NCBI RefSeq assembly: GCF_000621325.1
Contig: NZ_JHYQ01000022.1
Coordinates: 1-64,000 of the forward strand
Length of the DNA: 64,000 bases
Direction of reading: 5' to 3'
Origin: Thiothrix lacustris DSM 21227
GTDB taxonomy: Bacteria > Pseudomonadota > Gammaproteobacteria > Thiotrichales > Thiotrichaceae
Shown one piece after another: positions 54,520 through 63,234 of this stretch. Positions within the stretch are counted from its first letter, which is position 1. Each line of letters starts with the position of its first letter. Position numbers and translations under genes: made by a program. Under the pieces are notes generated by a model, which did no database searches, was not told the DNA's origin, and saw nothing but the letters and a program-made list of their open reading frames with translations.

Positions 54520-54552
54520 GCCTGTATAACATGAAATTCATACAGGTTTCAC

Positions 54553-55239
54553 ATGAGCAATATCCTGATTGTCGAAGATGAACAGCCGATCCGCAAAATG
54601 GTCGGCTTTGCCCTAGGACGGGCAGGTTTCACCCTGAACGAAGCGGAAACGGCTGAACAAGCGTACACCGCGATCCACCGCCAACGCCCGGAACTGATCC
54701 TGATGGATTGGATGCTGCCCGGCATGAGCGGCATTGAACTGGTCAAGCGCTTACAACGCGACAGCAACACCCAAGACATCCCTGTCATTATGCTAACCGC
54801 ACGCAACGAAGAAGCCGACCGCATTTCCGGGTTTCAGGCAGGCATCGACGATTACATCAGCAAGCCGTTTTCCCCCGCCGAATTGGTGGTAAGAATTCAA
54901 GCCGTATTGCGCCGCACCCAGCATTCCCAACCGGCAGACATCCTCGCATTCGACAGGCTGACTCTCGACCCACTCAGCCACCGCGTGACCGCAGGCGACA
55001 CTGAACTCGAATTTGGCCCCACCGAATTCCGCCTGCTGAAATTTTTCATGCAACACCCAGACCGTGTGTACAGCCGCGAACAACTGCTGGATAACGCTTG
55101 GGGACGCAATGTTTACGTGGAAGAACGCACGGTGGATGTGCATATTTTGCGCCTACGCAAGACCCTCGCACCGCACGGGTTTGAACATTACATCCAAACC
55201 GTGCGCGGCTCAGGCTACCGTTTTTCGCCGAACCCCTGA
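54553..55239 (+). CDS. phoB: Phosphate regulon response regulator PhoB
   Basis: 228 residues: receiver domain ([14 protein letters not shown] with acidic pocket, [20 protein letters not shown] with phosphorylated Asp, [24 protein letters not shown]) and an OmpR-type winged helix ([42 protein letters not shown]). The [15 protein letters not shown] stretch and [16 protein letters not shown] are typical of PhoB. The sensor kinase gene phoR, usually next, is absent; a Pho-box-driven glycosyltransferase follows instead. Confidence 0.92.
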   Translation: MSNILIVEDEQPIRKMVGFALGRAGFTLNEAETAEQAYTAIHRQRPELILMDWMLPGMSGIELVKRLQRDSNTQDIPVIMLTARNEEADRISGFQAGIDDYISKPFSPAELVVRIQAVLRRTQHSQPADILAFDRLTLDPLSHRVTAGDTELEFGPTEFRLLKFFMQHPDRVYSREQLLDNAWGRNVYVEERTVDVHILRLRKTLAPHGFEHYIQTVRGSGYRFSPNP

Positions 55240-55262
55240 CCTTCTGCCAGCGTAAACACAAC

Positions 55263-55295
55263 CGTCACAAAAACGTCACTGTCTTGCAGTATTAA
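55263..55295 (+). promoter_or_regulatory. Pho box and -10 of the glycosyltransferase-PAP2 unit
   Basis: CGTCAC repeats exactly at 55263-55268 and 55274-55279, an 11-base period, with an A-run between. TATTAA at 55290-55295 lies ten bases after the box. This is a good PhoB-activated promoter pointing at the downstream genes. Confidence 0.75.
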
Positions 55296-55339
55296 CCCTG
55301 CAAAATCAGTAAGGTATCCACTACGAGACGTACATTTTT

Positions 55340-56539
55340 GTGTCAAAGCCCAACCTCCAGCTTATCAGCAGCAGCACCCGCATGAGCGTCGTCACCGAAA
55401 CGTGGCCACCAGAAATCAACGGGGTAGCACGCACCATCAGCCAGATGGTGACAGGCTTGCGTGCACACGGCGGCTATCACATCCAGTTAGTGCGCCCACG
55501 CCAGACTGCGCGTGACAAAGCCTTGCACGCAGACGGTTTTCAGGAATACCTCGTCAATGGGCTGACGCTGCCGTTTTACAAAGAAGTTCGGCTCGGCTTC
55601 CCGCAATACAACGCCCTGAAACGCTTGTGGAAAAAGCAGCGCCCCGACATCGTGCAAATCGTCACCGAAGGCCCACTCGGTTATTCCGCCATGAAAGCGG
55701 CGAACAAGCTCGGCATTCCGGTCATCAGCGACTTCCACACCAACTTTGACCAATACAGCCGCTACTACCGCTTGAGCGGGCTGTTTAGTCTGGCAAAGCG
55801 TTATTTACGCCACGTCCACAACCAGACACTGGTGACGCTCGTGCCCACCCGAGAATTGCAGCAACAACTGAGCACCAACGGCTACACCAAACTGGGCATT
55901 CTGGATCGTGGCATTGATGTAAAAATGTTCAACCCACAACGCCGCAGCCCTGCCCTGCGCGAACAACTCGGCGTCCAGCCCGACCAATTGCTGGTCACAT
56001 TGGTCTCACGCATGGCACAAGAAAAAAACCTCGATCTGGCGTTTGAAGCCTTTCGCGCGATTCAACAACACGTTCCCAAAGCACGTTTCCTGCTGGTTGG
56101 CGATGGCCCAGAACGCAAACGCTTGCAAGATGCCCACCCCGACTGCCTGTTCGTAGGAATGCAAACCGGCACAACCTTGGCGGAACATTACGCCAGCGGC
56201 GACCTATTCCTTTACCCCAGCACCAGCGAAACCTTCGGCAATGTAGTGCTAGAAGCGATGGCCAGCGGCCTGCCGGTCGTCACCTTCGATTACGCAGCCG
56301 CTCACGAACATTTACGCAGCAATATCAACGGCATGAGCATGGCACTGGATGACAATGCCGCTTTCATTCAAGCAAGCACCACACTCGCGCTCAACCCTGT
56401 TTTACGCAAAACCCAAGGCCATGCCGCCCACCAGACCGCCCTCAGCTTGAGCTGGGAAAAAGTGGTGGAACGTTTACACCAAACCCTCCAGACCATTCTG
56501 CACGAGGTACGCCATGAAGCTGCTACACCAACTAAATGA
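55340..56539 (+). CDS. Glycosyltransferase family 4, probable lipid glycosyltransferase
   Basis: 399 residues from GTG 55340; family members usually start at MSVVTETWPPEINGVARTI, here an ATG at 55382, so the first 14 residues are uncertain. Motifs: TETWPPEINGVARTISQMV, ISDFHTNFDQYSRYY, RGIDVKMFNP, VSRMAQEKNLDLAFEAF, LLVGDGPERKRL, and PSTSETFGNVVLEAMASGLPVV with the donor E-x7-E. It resembles GDP-mannose-dependent mannosyltransferases and diacylglycerol sugar transferases. The Pho box upstream and PAP2 gene downstream suggest glycolipid synthesis under phosphate starvation. Confidence 0.87.
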   Translation: MSKPNLQLISSSTRMSVVTETWPPEINGVARTISQMVTGLRAHGGYHIQLVRPRQTARDKALHADGFQEYLVNGLTLPFYKEVRLGFPQYNALKRLWKKQRPDIVQIVTEGPLGYSAMKAANKLGIPVISDFHTNFDQYSRYYRLSGLFSLAKRYLRHVHNQTLVTLVPTRELQQQLSTNGYTKLGILDRGIDVKMFNPQRRSPALREQLGVQPDQLLVTLVSRMAQEKNLDLAFEAFRAIQQHVPKARFLLVGDGPERKRLQDAHPDCLFVGMQTGTTLAEHYASGDLFLYPSTSETFGNVVLEAMASGLPVVTFDYAAAHEHLRSNINGMSMALDDNAAFIQASTTLALNPVLRKTQGHAAHQTALSLSWEKVVERLHQTLQTILHEVRHEAATPTK

Positions 56540-57047
56540 CCGTGAAATCCCGTTGTGCCTTCTGTTCAACCGGGTCAACCACTTAAAACCGATCAGCCTG
56601 TTTTTTGCGGCGATCAGCCGTTTGGGAAACGGGGTCTTTTGGTACGTGCTCATGCTGATGTTGCCGCTGATTTACGGCTGGCAAGCCCTGCAAGTCTCGT
56701 TGCACATGGCTTTGGTGGGGCTGGCTGCCCTGCTGGTTTACAAATGGCTGAAAAGCTCCACCGAGCGGGTACGCCCTTACAGCCACAGCGACAATATCCT
56801 GCAAAATGTAGCGGCACTCGACCAGTTCAGCTTCCCTTCCGGGCATACCTTGCACGCGGTTGGGTTTAGCTGGGTATTGCTGAGCTATTACCCGGAATGG
56901 TTCGTGCTGGTAGTGCCGTTTACCATCCTCGTCGCCTTGTCGCGGGTGGTGCTGGGGCTGCATTACCCTAGCGATGTGCTGATGGGCGCGTTTTTGGGCG
57001 CTGGTCTGGCACAAGGAAGTTTCTGCCTGTTGTCTTGCCTATTCTAA
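56514..57047 (+). CDS. PAP2-family phosphatase
   Basis: 177-residue membrane phosphatase with the three acid-phosphatase motifs: KSSTERVRP (motif 1), FPSGHTLHA (motif 2, catalytic His base) and SRVVLGLHYPSDVLMG (motif 3, nucleophilic His). About five membrane helices are seen. It probably dephosphorylates phosphatidate or a related lipid phosphate on the periplasmic face. It overlaps the glycosyltransferase gene by 26 bases, so the two act together; it could supply diacylglycerol as acceptor while recovering phosphate. Confidence 0.92.
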   Translation: MKLLHQLNDREIPLCLLFNRVNHLKPISLFFAAISRLGNGVFWYVLMLMLPLIYGWQALQVSLHMALVGLAALLVYKWLKSSTERVRPYSHSDNILQNVAALDQFSFPSGHTLHAVGFSWVLLSYYPEWFVLVVPFTILVALSRVVLGLHYPSDVLMGAFLGAGLAQGSFCLLSCLF

Positions 57048-57059
57048 AAGGGGGCGGTC

Positions 57060-57740
57060 ATGACGTTGCAACCTGTCATTCTGGAAGGCCGTTTAATCAA
57101 CCTTGAACCCCTCACTGAGCAGCACATCCCCGACCTGTTGTACGCGGCGCGTGATGAACGGCTGTGGCACTACATGTTTTATGGCAACCTCGCCGAACGC
57201 GAACCGATGGAAGCCTTCATCCACAACGCCATCCGCTTGCGTGAAGCAGGCACTGACCTGCCGTTTGCCGTCATCCACAAAGCGACGGGGCGGGCGATTG
57301 GCAGCACACGCTTCCGCGACATTTGCCTGAAACACATGAAACTGGAAATCGGCGGTACGTGGTATGAAACCGAACACCAGCGCAGCGGGGTCAATCTGGA
57401 AAGCAAATACCTGCTAATGCGCCATGCCTTTGAAACCTTCGGTACCTTGCGAGTACAGTTCAAAACCGACATCCGCAATGAGCGTTCGCGCCAGTCGCTG
57501 GAAAAGCTCGGCGCAGTGCAGGAAGGGGTATTACGCCGCAGCGCCATTATGCCGGATGGGTTAATCCGCGATACGGCCGTTTACAGCATCCTCGATACTG
57601 AGTGGGGGATGGTGAAACAAAGGTTGGAAGCGCGGATGCAACGCAACAGTGTCAGCACCCATCAAAATATGCCTCGTATAATCAGCCCGCCTGTGCATTT
57701 GACGCCAGCTCAAACTCCTGAAAATTCACGGGTAAATTAA
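57060..57740 (+). CDS. GNAT acetyltransferase (RimJ/RimL type)
   Basis: 226 residues: LEGRLINLEPLTEQHIPDLLYAA at the N-terminus, GRAIGSTRFRDI, EIGGTWYETEHQRSGVNLESKYLLMRHAFE and RNERSRQSLEKLGAVQEGVLRRSAI, the RimJ/RimL-like acetyl-CoA fold. GGGGGCG lies before the ATG. The last 40 residues (QRNSVSTHQNMPRIISPP...) are not conserved-looking and overlap the convergent cytochrome-like gene by 59 bases, suggesting stop-codon loss and extension. Substrate unknown. Confidence 0.88.
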   Translation: MTLQPVILEGRLINLEPLTEQHIPDLLYAARDERLWHYMFYGNLAEREPMEAFIHNAIRLREAGTDLPFAVIHKATGRAIGSTRFRDICLKHMKLEIGGTWYETEHQRSGVNLESKYLLMRHAFETFGTLRVQFKTDIRNERSRQSLEKLGAVQEGVLRRSAIMPDGLIRDTAVYSILDTEWGMVKQRLEARMQRNSVSTHQNMPRIISPPVHLTPAQTPENSRVN

Positions 57741-60291
57741 TCTCATCCTTGCCGCGCTGCAAAGTCAGGCTGAGTTGCACCGCCCCTTCATATTGCTCCA
57801 GCAATTGTACTGCTTGTGCCTCGCTTTCCAGTTTCACCCCATTGACTGCCAGCAACACATCCCCTGCTTGCAAACCAGCCTTGTGAAATAGCGCCGGATC
57901 AGCACCGGGTGTTAAACGATAACCGGACAATTTGCCATTCACCACGACCGCCTCCGGCTGCACTGCGTCAAACAGACGGTAAGGGTCTAGTGCTGCGTTG
58001 TCACGGAATGACTTCAAATCGACCAGCGCCAGCTCATCCATAGACAACACCGGCAAAGCTGGCTGGGCAGTGTGCGGTGTCACAGTGTGATCACCCAATT
58101 CCAACTTTTCCAGATGCTTACCCTGTTGTAGCAAGGCGTAGCGCTCGCTGACCTCCAACAACTTCACCCCTTGATGGGTATGCAATTCGCGCCCGCTTTG
58201 CACCAGAAACTGCTTCCCCTGATACTCCATCACCGCAAAACCCTGTCCATCCGGCAAGCCCAACATACCCTTCAGGTTAAGCGGCAAAACACTCACGGGA
58301 ATATCTTGCCAATCCAGACGACGCTTCACCGCCCCCGCAGGCGCGGGCGTTGACTCGAACTGAAGCGGGAAGCGCAACAGCGGCAAATAAGCCGGGTTGT
58401 AATTGCCTTGCGGGTAAGGCTGGGTATTGTCAATTTGCGTAGCACTGTTACCCGCACGGTACGTAACACTCGCCGGATTATCCTGCTCAATCGGACGTTC
58501 CGTAATCATTTCACCGGTTTGGTACGCCGTGCCATCCACACGGGTCAGCGGCTCCGCAGGATCACGGAAATGGCGGAACGTCACAGGCGTTTCCGGGAAC
58601 ACATCCTTGCCTTTGCTATAACGCTGGCTAACCACCACTTGGCGATAACGCGCCGCTGCCGCCAGTGCATCGCGTTCCGGCGGGTACAGCAAACCACCCT
58701 TGATGGTTCCATCCGTTTCCAGATACTCACCTTTAGCGGTGAATTCGCGCATCAGCTTTTGACGCAAGGTTTGCACTTGTTGAAAACGCTCCGCGCTGCT
58801 GGTGTCGAGGCTCGGCCAGTCTGCACTATAACCCTCCACTTCGCGGATAACCCCCGCCAGCACAGCTTCAACCGCAGGCGGCATATCACCGTAGAGGCTT
58901 GCACCCACCACCGTTTCAAGGAAATAGCGTAATTCACCTTTGCCCAACTCACGATTGAGTGGGTCACCCTGACCCGCCTTACCCGGTATCGCGGTTTCCG
59001 AGGCATTAGGGTCAGGTTGGTACAACAAGTAATTCATTTCCTGCCACCCCAACGCCCCGGCAAATTTGCGCGGCATTGCCCAAGTGCTATCCACGGTATT
59101 GCCCGTGCCAGAGGTAAAGGTTGGAAATTCAGTGCGGGTAATGCCACTGTGGCAACCGATACACTGGGTCATTTCTTCACGGTTTTGCGGACGCAAGGCA
59201 CCATTCTTGTCTTCGATATAGCCAGCCAACAGCCAGCCTGCACCATTGTCTACCCAGCCTTGTGCATCATTGCCATAAACCCCCGTGCCTTCGGATTTTT
59301 CACCAGGGCGAAACTGGCTCGGCTGCCAATCCTGCATTTTGTACATGTAGCGCACTTCCTTGACCCGGCGGCTACGCGTTCCTGGCGCACGGACATCGAC
59401 ATAGTGTAAGGGATGGGCAAATTCCGTCCCTAGTGGGTACAAACCACGCTGAACTGCGACATCCTGCGCTTTCCCCACAAAGGTTTTACCATCAGCGGGT
59501 AATAAGCGTCCTTGGATGGCACGTTCCAGCAAATCAAGGTTTTGTTGGTAGATCGCCAGATCAAAACTGCCATTTTCGTGTCGCATGAATTTTTCCGGCA
59601 AACGGATGTAGATACCAGAAACCGAGCCAGTCATGGGGGTGAAAATCCCATAGGGCATGAAATTAAGCGCACGCCAACCGGTAATCCAGCCTTGTGCATC
59701 ACTAAAGAAACCATTTTTTGCCGTTGTACTGCGGACAAAACCATCAGCACTGGCAGGCAAGTCAGCCGGATCAAGGCCGGGAAACAAGCGGAACGCTGAC
59801 TGCACACCGGCATCCCACTGCTTCGGATCACCGGGACGCTGATCATAAGCCTCTTTCCAGTTATCAGTACGCAGGTAAGTGCGCATATCCCACGCAGTCG
59901 GGTCAATTCCCATTGCCACCACCACAGCACGCAGATTTTCTGGCTTCAGGGTATTTTCCCAGTGGTTAATGGTCGCCAAAGGAGCAGTGGTTTCGTAAGG
60001 GGCAAAAGCGTATTCCAATTGCAGATTGCCGATACGGGCTTCCAGACCTGCCTGTGGATTGTTATTGCCCAAGCCGGACTGGTAAGCGGCATTGGTGTGG
60101 CAATATTGGCAAGCGTTTTGTGTCCCTCGTGAAGTTTCGCTATAACACTGAGCAGGAATCTGCGGATAAGGGTTGCTGAACATTGTCGGGCTAAGGCGAC
60201 TACCGATCAGCCCCATACTAGGCGTACTAACCGCTCCATCGCCACAGCCCCCCAATAAGAGAAGCCATAACAGTAAATAAATTTTATACAT
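57682..60291 (-). CDS. Lipoprotein with two haem-c motifs fused to a GspC-like HR-PDZ tail
   Basis: 869 residues. LLLLGGC is a lipobox (Cys16). Two haem-binding motifs occur: CQYCH at 61-65 and CIGCH at 377-381, so a di-haem periplasmic protein is likely. The middle (about 400-650) is unrecognised. Residues 663-733 (LKGMLGLPDGQGFAVMEYQG ... LLQQGKHLEKLEL) match the homology region of type II secretion protein GspC, and 790-869 (GYRLTPGADPALFHKAGLQ, GDVLLAVNGVKL) match its PDZ domain. I know of no family with this combination. Neighbours are a PhoX-like phosphatase and a 5'-nucleotidase; a role in phosphate-starvation export or redox is only a guess. Confidence 0.85.
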   Translation of the reverse strand: MYKIYLLLWLLLLGGCGDGAVSTPSMGLIGSRLSPTMFSNPYPQIPAQCYSETSRGTQNACQYCHTNAAYQSGLGNNNPQAGLEARIGNLQLEYAFAPYETTAPLATINHWENTLKPENLRAVVVAMGIDPTAWDMRTYLRTDNWKEAYDQRPGDPKQWDAGVQSAFRLFPGLDPADLPASADGFVRSTTAKNGFFSDAQGWITGWRALNFMPYGIFTPMTGSVSGIYIRLPEKFMRHENGSFDLAIYQQNLDLLERAIQGRLLPADGKTFVGKAQDVAVQRGLYPLGTEFAHPLHYVDVRAPGTRSRRVKEVRYMYKMQDWQPSQFRPGEKSEGTGVYGNDAQGWVDNGAGWLLAGYIEDKNGALRPQNREEMTQCIGCHSGITRTEFPTFTSGTGNTVDSTWAMPRKFAGALGWQEMNYLLYQPDPNASETAIPGKAGQGDPLNRELGKGELRYFLETVVGASLYGDMPPAVEAVLAGVIREVEGYSADWPSLDTSSAERFQQVQTLRQKLMREFTAKGEYLETDGTIKGGLLYPPERDALAAAARYRQVVVSQRYSKGKDVFPETPVTFRHFRDPAEPLTRVDGTAYQTGEMITERPIEQDNPASVTYRAGNSATQIDNTQPYPQGNYNPAYLPLLRFPLQFESTPAPAGAVKRRLDWQDIPVSVLPLNLKGMLGLPDGQGFAVMEYQGKQFLVQSGRELHTHQGVKLLEVSERYALLQQGKHLEKLELGDHTVTPHTAQPALPVLSMDELALVDLKSFRDNAALDPYRLFDAVQPEAVVVNGKLSGYRLTPGADPALFHKAGLQAGDVLLAVNGVKLESEAQAVQLLEQYEGAVQLSLTLQRGKDEINLPVNFQEFELASNAQAG

Positions 60292-60314
60292 AAAACCAAA
60301 CCTTGTCAGACAAG

Positions 60315-60345
60315 AAAGGCCGGTAAGGGGGACTTACCAGCCTTT
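60315..60345 (-). terminator. Hairpin between phoX-like and cytochrome-like genes
   Basis: AAAGGC-c-GGTAAG (60315-60327) pairs with CTTACC-a-GCCTTT (60333-60345). On the minus strand the stem is followed by CTTGTCTG, a weak T-run. It may partly terminate transcription after the phosphatase gene and lower expression of the cytochrome-like gene. Confidence 0.65.
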
Positions 60346-60372
60346 AGGCAGGAACCTCACATTGCGCAAGGT

Positions 60373-62247
60373 TTACTTGATGGCAGGCAAGCCGCCGATG
60401 TAGCCGATGTTGGCGTCAAACTTGTCGATAGTCGCCAGTGCCTTATCCACTTCCGCATTTTTGCCAGTCGACCAGTCGCCGTGGTGTTGGCTGTTGCTCA
60501 TGACGTAAGCATGACCATTCATGTCTTCCACTACTTGCAGGCCAGTGTTTTCAGCACCTGCCACTGCACTCAGCACACGGCTCAACTTCTTGGTATCGAC
60601 ATTGTAAGCCCAGACGAAGTTGTTGACGTGCATACCGGAATCTTCACCGATGAACAAAGTGCGCATTTTTTCAGAGAAGAAAATGTTGTCGGTATTGGCA
60701 ACCGTGTTGGGGTCAGCGGTGTTGCCCAGCGCGTCAGCTGTGATGTCCTTACCCAGCAGGGCAGCTTCAACATACATGTTGGTCGCAACGTAGTCGGAGT
60801 TGATCGCAGCACCAGAGGTATCTTTCTGACCACCCTTCATGTCGGCACTGTACGTTGCACCCGCAGACACTTTTGCCAGCTTGATGTCGTTAACAGGCTC
60901 TTTAGCATCATCTGTCATGCTGTCACGGATAGCGGAAATCGCCACGTACAAACGCTTGTCTTTGTCGTTAACAGCGATACCTTCCATTTTGGTGAACTCG
61001 GTGGTTGCGCCTTTGATGGCTGCGAAGCGGCGGGACTCAAGGAAAGCCGCCGCTTTTTCCTGACCAGTCTTCACCATCAGGCACTCGTCAGCCGTAGAAC
61101 CAGCGCGGACACGGGTGTAACCCGTCGGGCAAGCACCTTCGGTGGGTGCAACTGCGTCGAAGAGGGTTGCAAACGTCGCTGCATCAGCCAGTGCCTTGAT
61201 TTCAGCATCCGTACCGCTGCCCAGCTTGACCCAGGTCAGGTTGGCCTTGCCGCCAGCGTCAGCAGAAGTTTGTGTCCATTTGGCTGCGTAGATAGTACCC
61301 GCTGACAGATCACCAGCCTTGTCAGCCACGAACATCAGCATGAAGCCGTGCGTGCCGTCGTCCCCCATGTAAGCGGTTTTGCCGTCCGGCATGACTTTGG
61401 ACATTTCCCAAGTACCACGACCCATCGCGTAGTGCTTGACGATACTGCTAGAACCATCTTCCTTGACGGTCACTTCAGGAATGATGCCGTGATTGTAAGG
61501 GTTAGCGGTCTTTTCGCTCTTGAAATAGACTTCGTTCAAGGCTTTCAGGCCAGCAGTAGTAGCCGCATAGCCGCTGGTATTCAGCGGGTTGAACTGGAGA
61601 TCATAATCTTCTTCGGAACCCAAGTGGGTATTCCAAGGGGTTTGCGAACCAAAGCAAGGAATCCACAGACCATCAACGCCAGAGAAATCCAGTGGCTTCT
61701 GGGATTTGACCGACAGTTTGCCGTCAGTGCCTTGAGTGATGCCGGTCAGCAGCATGGACATCGGCATACGGCTATACCAGTTAGCAACTTTATAGGCATC
61801 CGAACCATCAGACAGCAACCAATCGTATTCCAGATGAGAAATCAGGAACAGGTTGCTACCCACTTTCAACAGGCTGTTGGCATCTGGAGTTTCCGCGATA
61901 ACCGGCTTGCCCAGCGGGTCATTGATCGGCTCCATTTTATAGTTGTAAAGCTGACCCGCTGCGTTGGCATTGCCGCCTACTTTATCTTTTACGCCGAACA
62001 GCTTGTTGTAAGAGAGTGGAAAATCCTTGGTAGTGCCATCGGTATACGTGACCTTGGCAATGGATGAGGAATAAGACTTTGCCATATCAACCGCTGCTGT
62101 TGGTGCAGGCATACTGCTGAATTCAACAGACTTGACGGTGGAAGTAGTAGAAGTTGTTGTATCAGCCGCAGTACTGTTACCACCACCACAGCCAGCCAGC
62201 GCAGAAGCCACTGCAAACGTCAGCAGGCTGATTTTCAGGTATTTCAT
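60373..62247 (-). CDS. PhoX-like (DUF839) phosphatase lipoprotein
   Basis: 624 residues from ATG 62247, with GGAG eight bases before; an in-frame start at 62268 is less likely. The lipoprotein signal is LLTFAVASALAGCGGG. GLWIPCFGSQTPWNTHLGSEEDYD near residue 210 corresponds to the cG-xTPWgTxLtcEE block of PhoX/DUF839 proteins, and TKMEGIAVNDKDKRLYVAIS and EDSGMHVNNFVWAYNVDTKKLSRV match the later blade motifs. PhoX enzymes are Ca/Fe-dependent phosphomonoesterases induced by phosphate shortage, usually exported by Tat; this one is a Sec lipoprotein. A Pho-box-like promoter precedes it. Confidence 0.82.
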   Translation of the reverse strand: MKYLKISLLTFAVASALAGCGGGNSTAADTTTSTTSTVKSVEFSSMPAPTAAVDMAKSYSSSIAKVTYTDGTTKDFPLSYNKLFGVKDKVGGNANAAGQLYNYKMEPINDPLGKPVIAETPDANSLLKVGSNLFLISHLEYDWLLSDGSDAYKVANWYSRMPMSMLLTGITQGTDGKLSVKSQKPLDFSGVDGLWIPCFGSQTPWNTHLGSEEDYDLQFNPLNTSGYAATTAGLKALNEVYFKSEKTANPYNHGIIPEVTVKEDGSSSIVKHYAMGRGTWEMSKVMPDGKTAYMGDDGTHGFMLMFVADKAGDLSAGTIYAAKWTQTSADAGGKANLTWVKLGSGTDAEIKALADAATFATLFDAVAPTEGACPTGYTRVRAGSTADECLMVKTGQEKAAAFLESRRFAAIKGATTEFTKMEGIAVNDKDKRLYVAISAIRDSMTDDAKEPVNDIKLAKVSAGATYSADMKGGQKDTSGAAINSDYVATNMYVEAALLGKDITADALGNTADPNTVANTDNIFFSEKMRTLFIGEDSGMHVNNFVWAYNVDTKKLSRVLSAVAGAENTGLQVVEDMNGHAYVMSNSQHHGDWSTGKNAEVDKALATIDKFDANIGYIGGLPAIK

Positions 62248-62286
62248 TGCATTATCTCCATGAATCATAGGGCGTTTATGGTGTGC

Positions 62287-62320
62287 AATGTAACCCCATC
62301 AGTTTTCAGTAAAGTGACGC
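62287..62320 (-). promoter_or_regulatory. Pho-box-like promoter of the PhoX-like gene
   Basis: On the minus strand GCGTCAC (from 62320) and CTGAAAA (from 62309) start 11 bases apart, with a T-rich middle. TACATT (62287-62292) follows ten bases after the box as -10. The second half-site is imperfect. Confidence 0.45.
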
Positions 62321-62418
62321 TTATATTGTATTTTTATTAAATAGTCCCTGTGTTTGGCAAGGCGCGGATATACCCGTACACTGCCTGAAAAATAGCAATA
62401 TACGCCGTGGAGCCTAAC

Positions 62419-63234
62419 GTGAATCAGCCAACACTCAACCCCCAAGCCAATGACAGCATCCGCATCCGCGAAGCCCTGCTCGGTAGCCGGATTGATACCA
62501 AACCCTTCCGCGCGGATGAAACCCTCGCCATCAACCCGTTGACCATTGCCATCCCTGATGGGGGTTGCGTGGTGCTGTTCCGCTACGGTGTCGTGGTATT
62601 TTTTGGCATGAGCACCGCACAGGAAACACAATTTCTGGAGCGCCTACAGCCATTGATCCAAGAGCCACACACTTCGCCAGATGACGAGTTGATCAACTTG
62701 CGCATCGACACTGCACAACTGGAAGGTGTTGATGCACAAGGCTGTTTGTGGTTACACGATATTTCAGTGCAACGCCTGCAACTGGTCGCGGAAATGCTGG
62801 CACGTAGCTCTGTCCTATCCGATGACGAAGCCCGCCTCACCAAAACCTTTGAAAAAATCGAACCCTTGGCGCAAAACCTGCGAAAACGGGGCAAAGTCGG
62901 GCAAAAAAAACAGGTGTTGCTAACTTACATTGGCGATTCCCTACTCAGCCAGCAACGCATGGTAGGCCGTGCCGAAGTCGCCGACAAACCCGATTTACTG
63001 TGGGAACGCCCGGAACTGGAAGGCTTGTACCTGCGGCTAGAAGACGAATTTGAATTGCGCGAACGCCATCTGGCGCTGGAACGCAAGCTGCAAGTTATCT
63101 CCAATACCGCCGAAACCTTGCTGGATTTATTGCAAACCCAGCAAAGCCATCGGGTGGAATGGTATATCACCATCCTGATCGTGGTTGAGATTGGCCTAAC
63201 GCTGTATGAGATGTTTTTTCGCGGTGGGCATTGA
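62419..63234 (+). CDS. RMD1/DUF155 family membrane protein
   Basis: 271 residues from GTG 62419, which has GGAG six bases upstream; a GTG four codons earlier is possible. The DUF155 core includes LFRYGVVVFFGMSTAQETQFLERLQPLI, LSDDEARLTKTFEKIEPLAQNLRKRG and DKPDLLWERPELEGLYLRLEDEFELRERHLALERKLQVISNTAETLLDLLQTQQSHRVEWYI, followed by one C-terminal membrane helix (ILIVVEIGLTLYEMFF). Yeast Rmd1/RMND1 relatives act in mitochondria; the bacterial role is unknown. It diverges from the phoX-like gene and meets the nucleotidase gene tail-to-tail. Confidence 0.9.
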   Translation: MNQPTLNPQANDSIRIREALLGSRIDTKPFRADETLAINPLTIAIPDGGCVVLFRYGVVVFFGMSTAQETQFLERLQPLIQEPHTSPDDELINLRIDTAQLEGVDAQGCLWLHDISVQRLQLVAEMLARSSVLSDDEARLTKTFEKIEPLAQNLRKRGKVGQKKQVLLTYIGDSLLSQQRMVGRAEVADKPDLLWERPELEGLYLRLEDEFELRERHLALERKLQVISNTAETLLDLLQTQQSHRVEWYITILIVVEIGLTLYEMFFRGGH

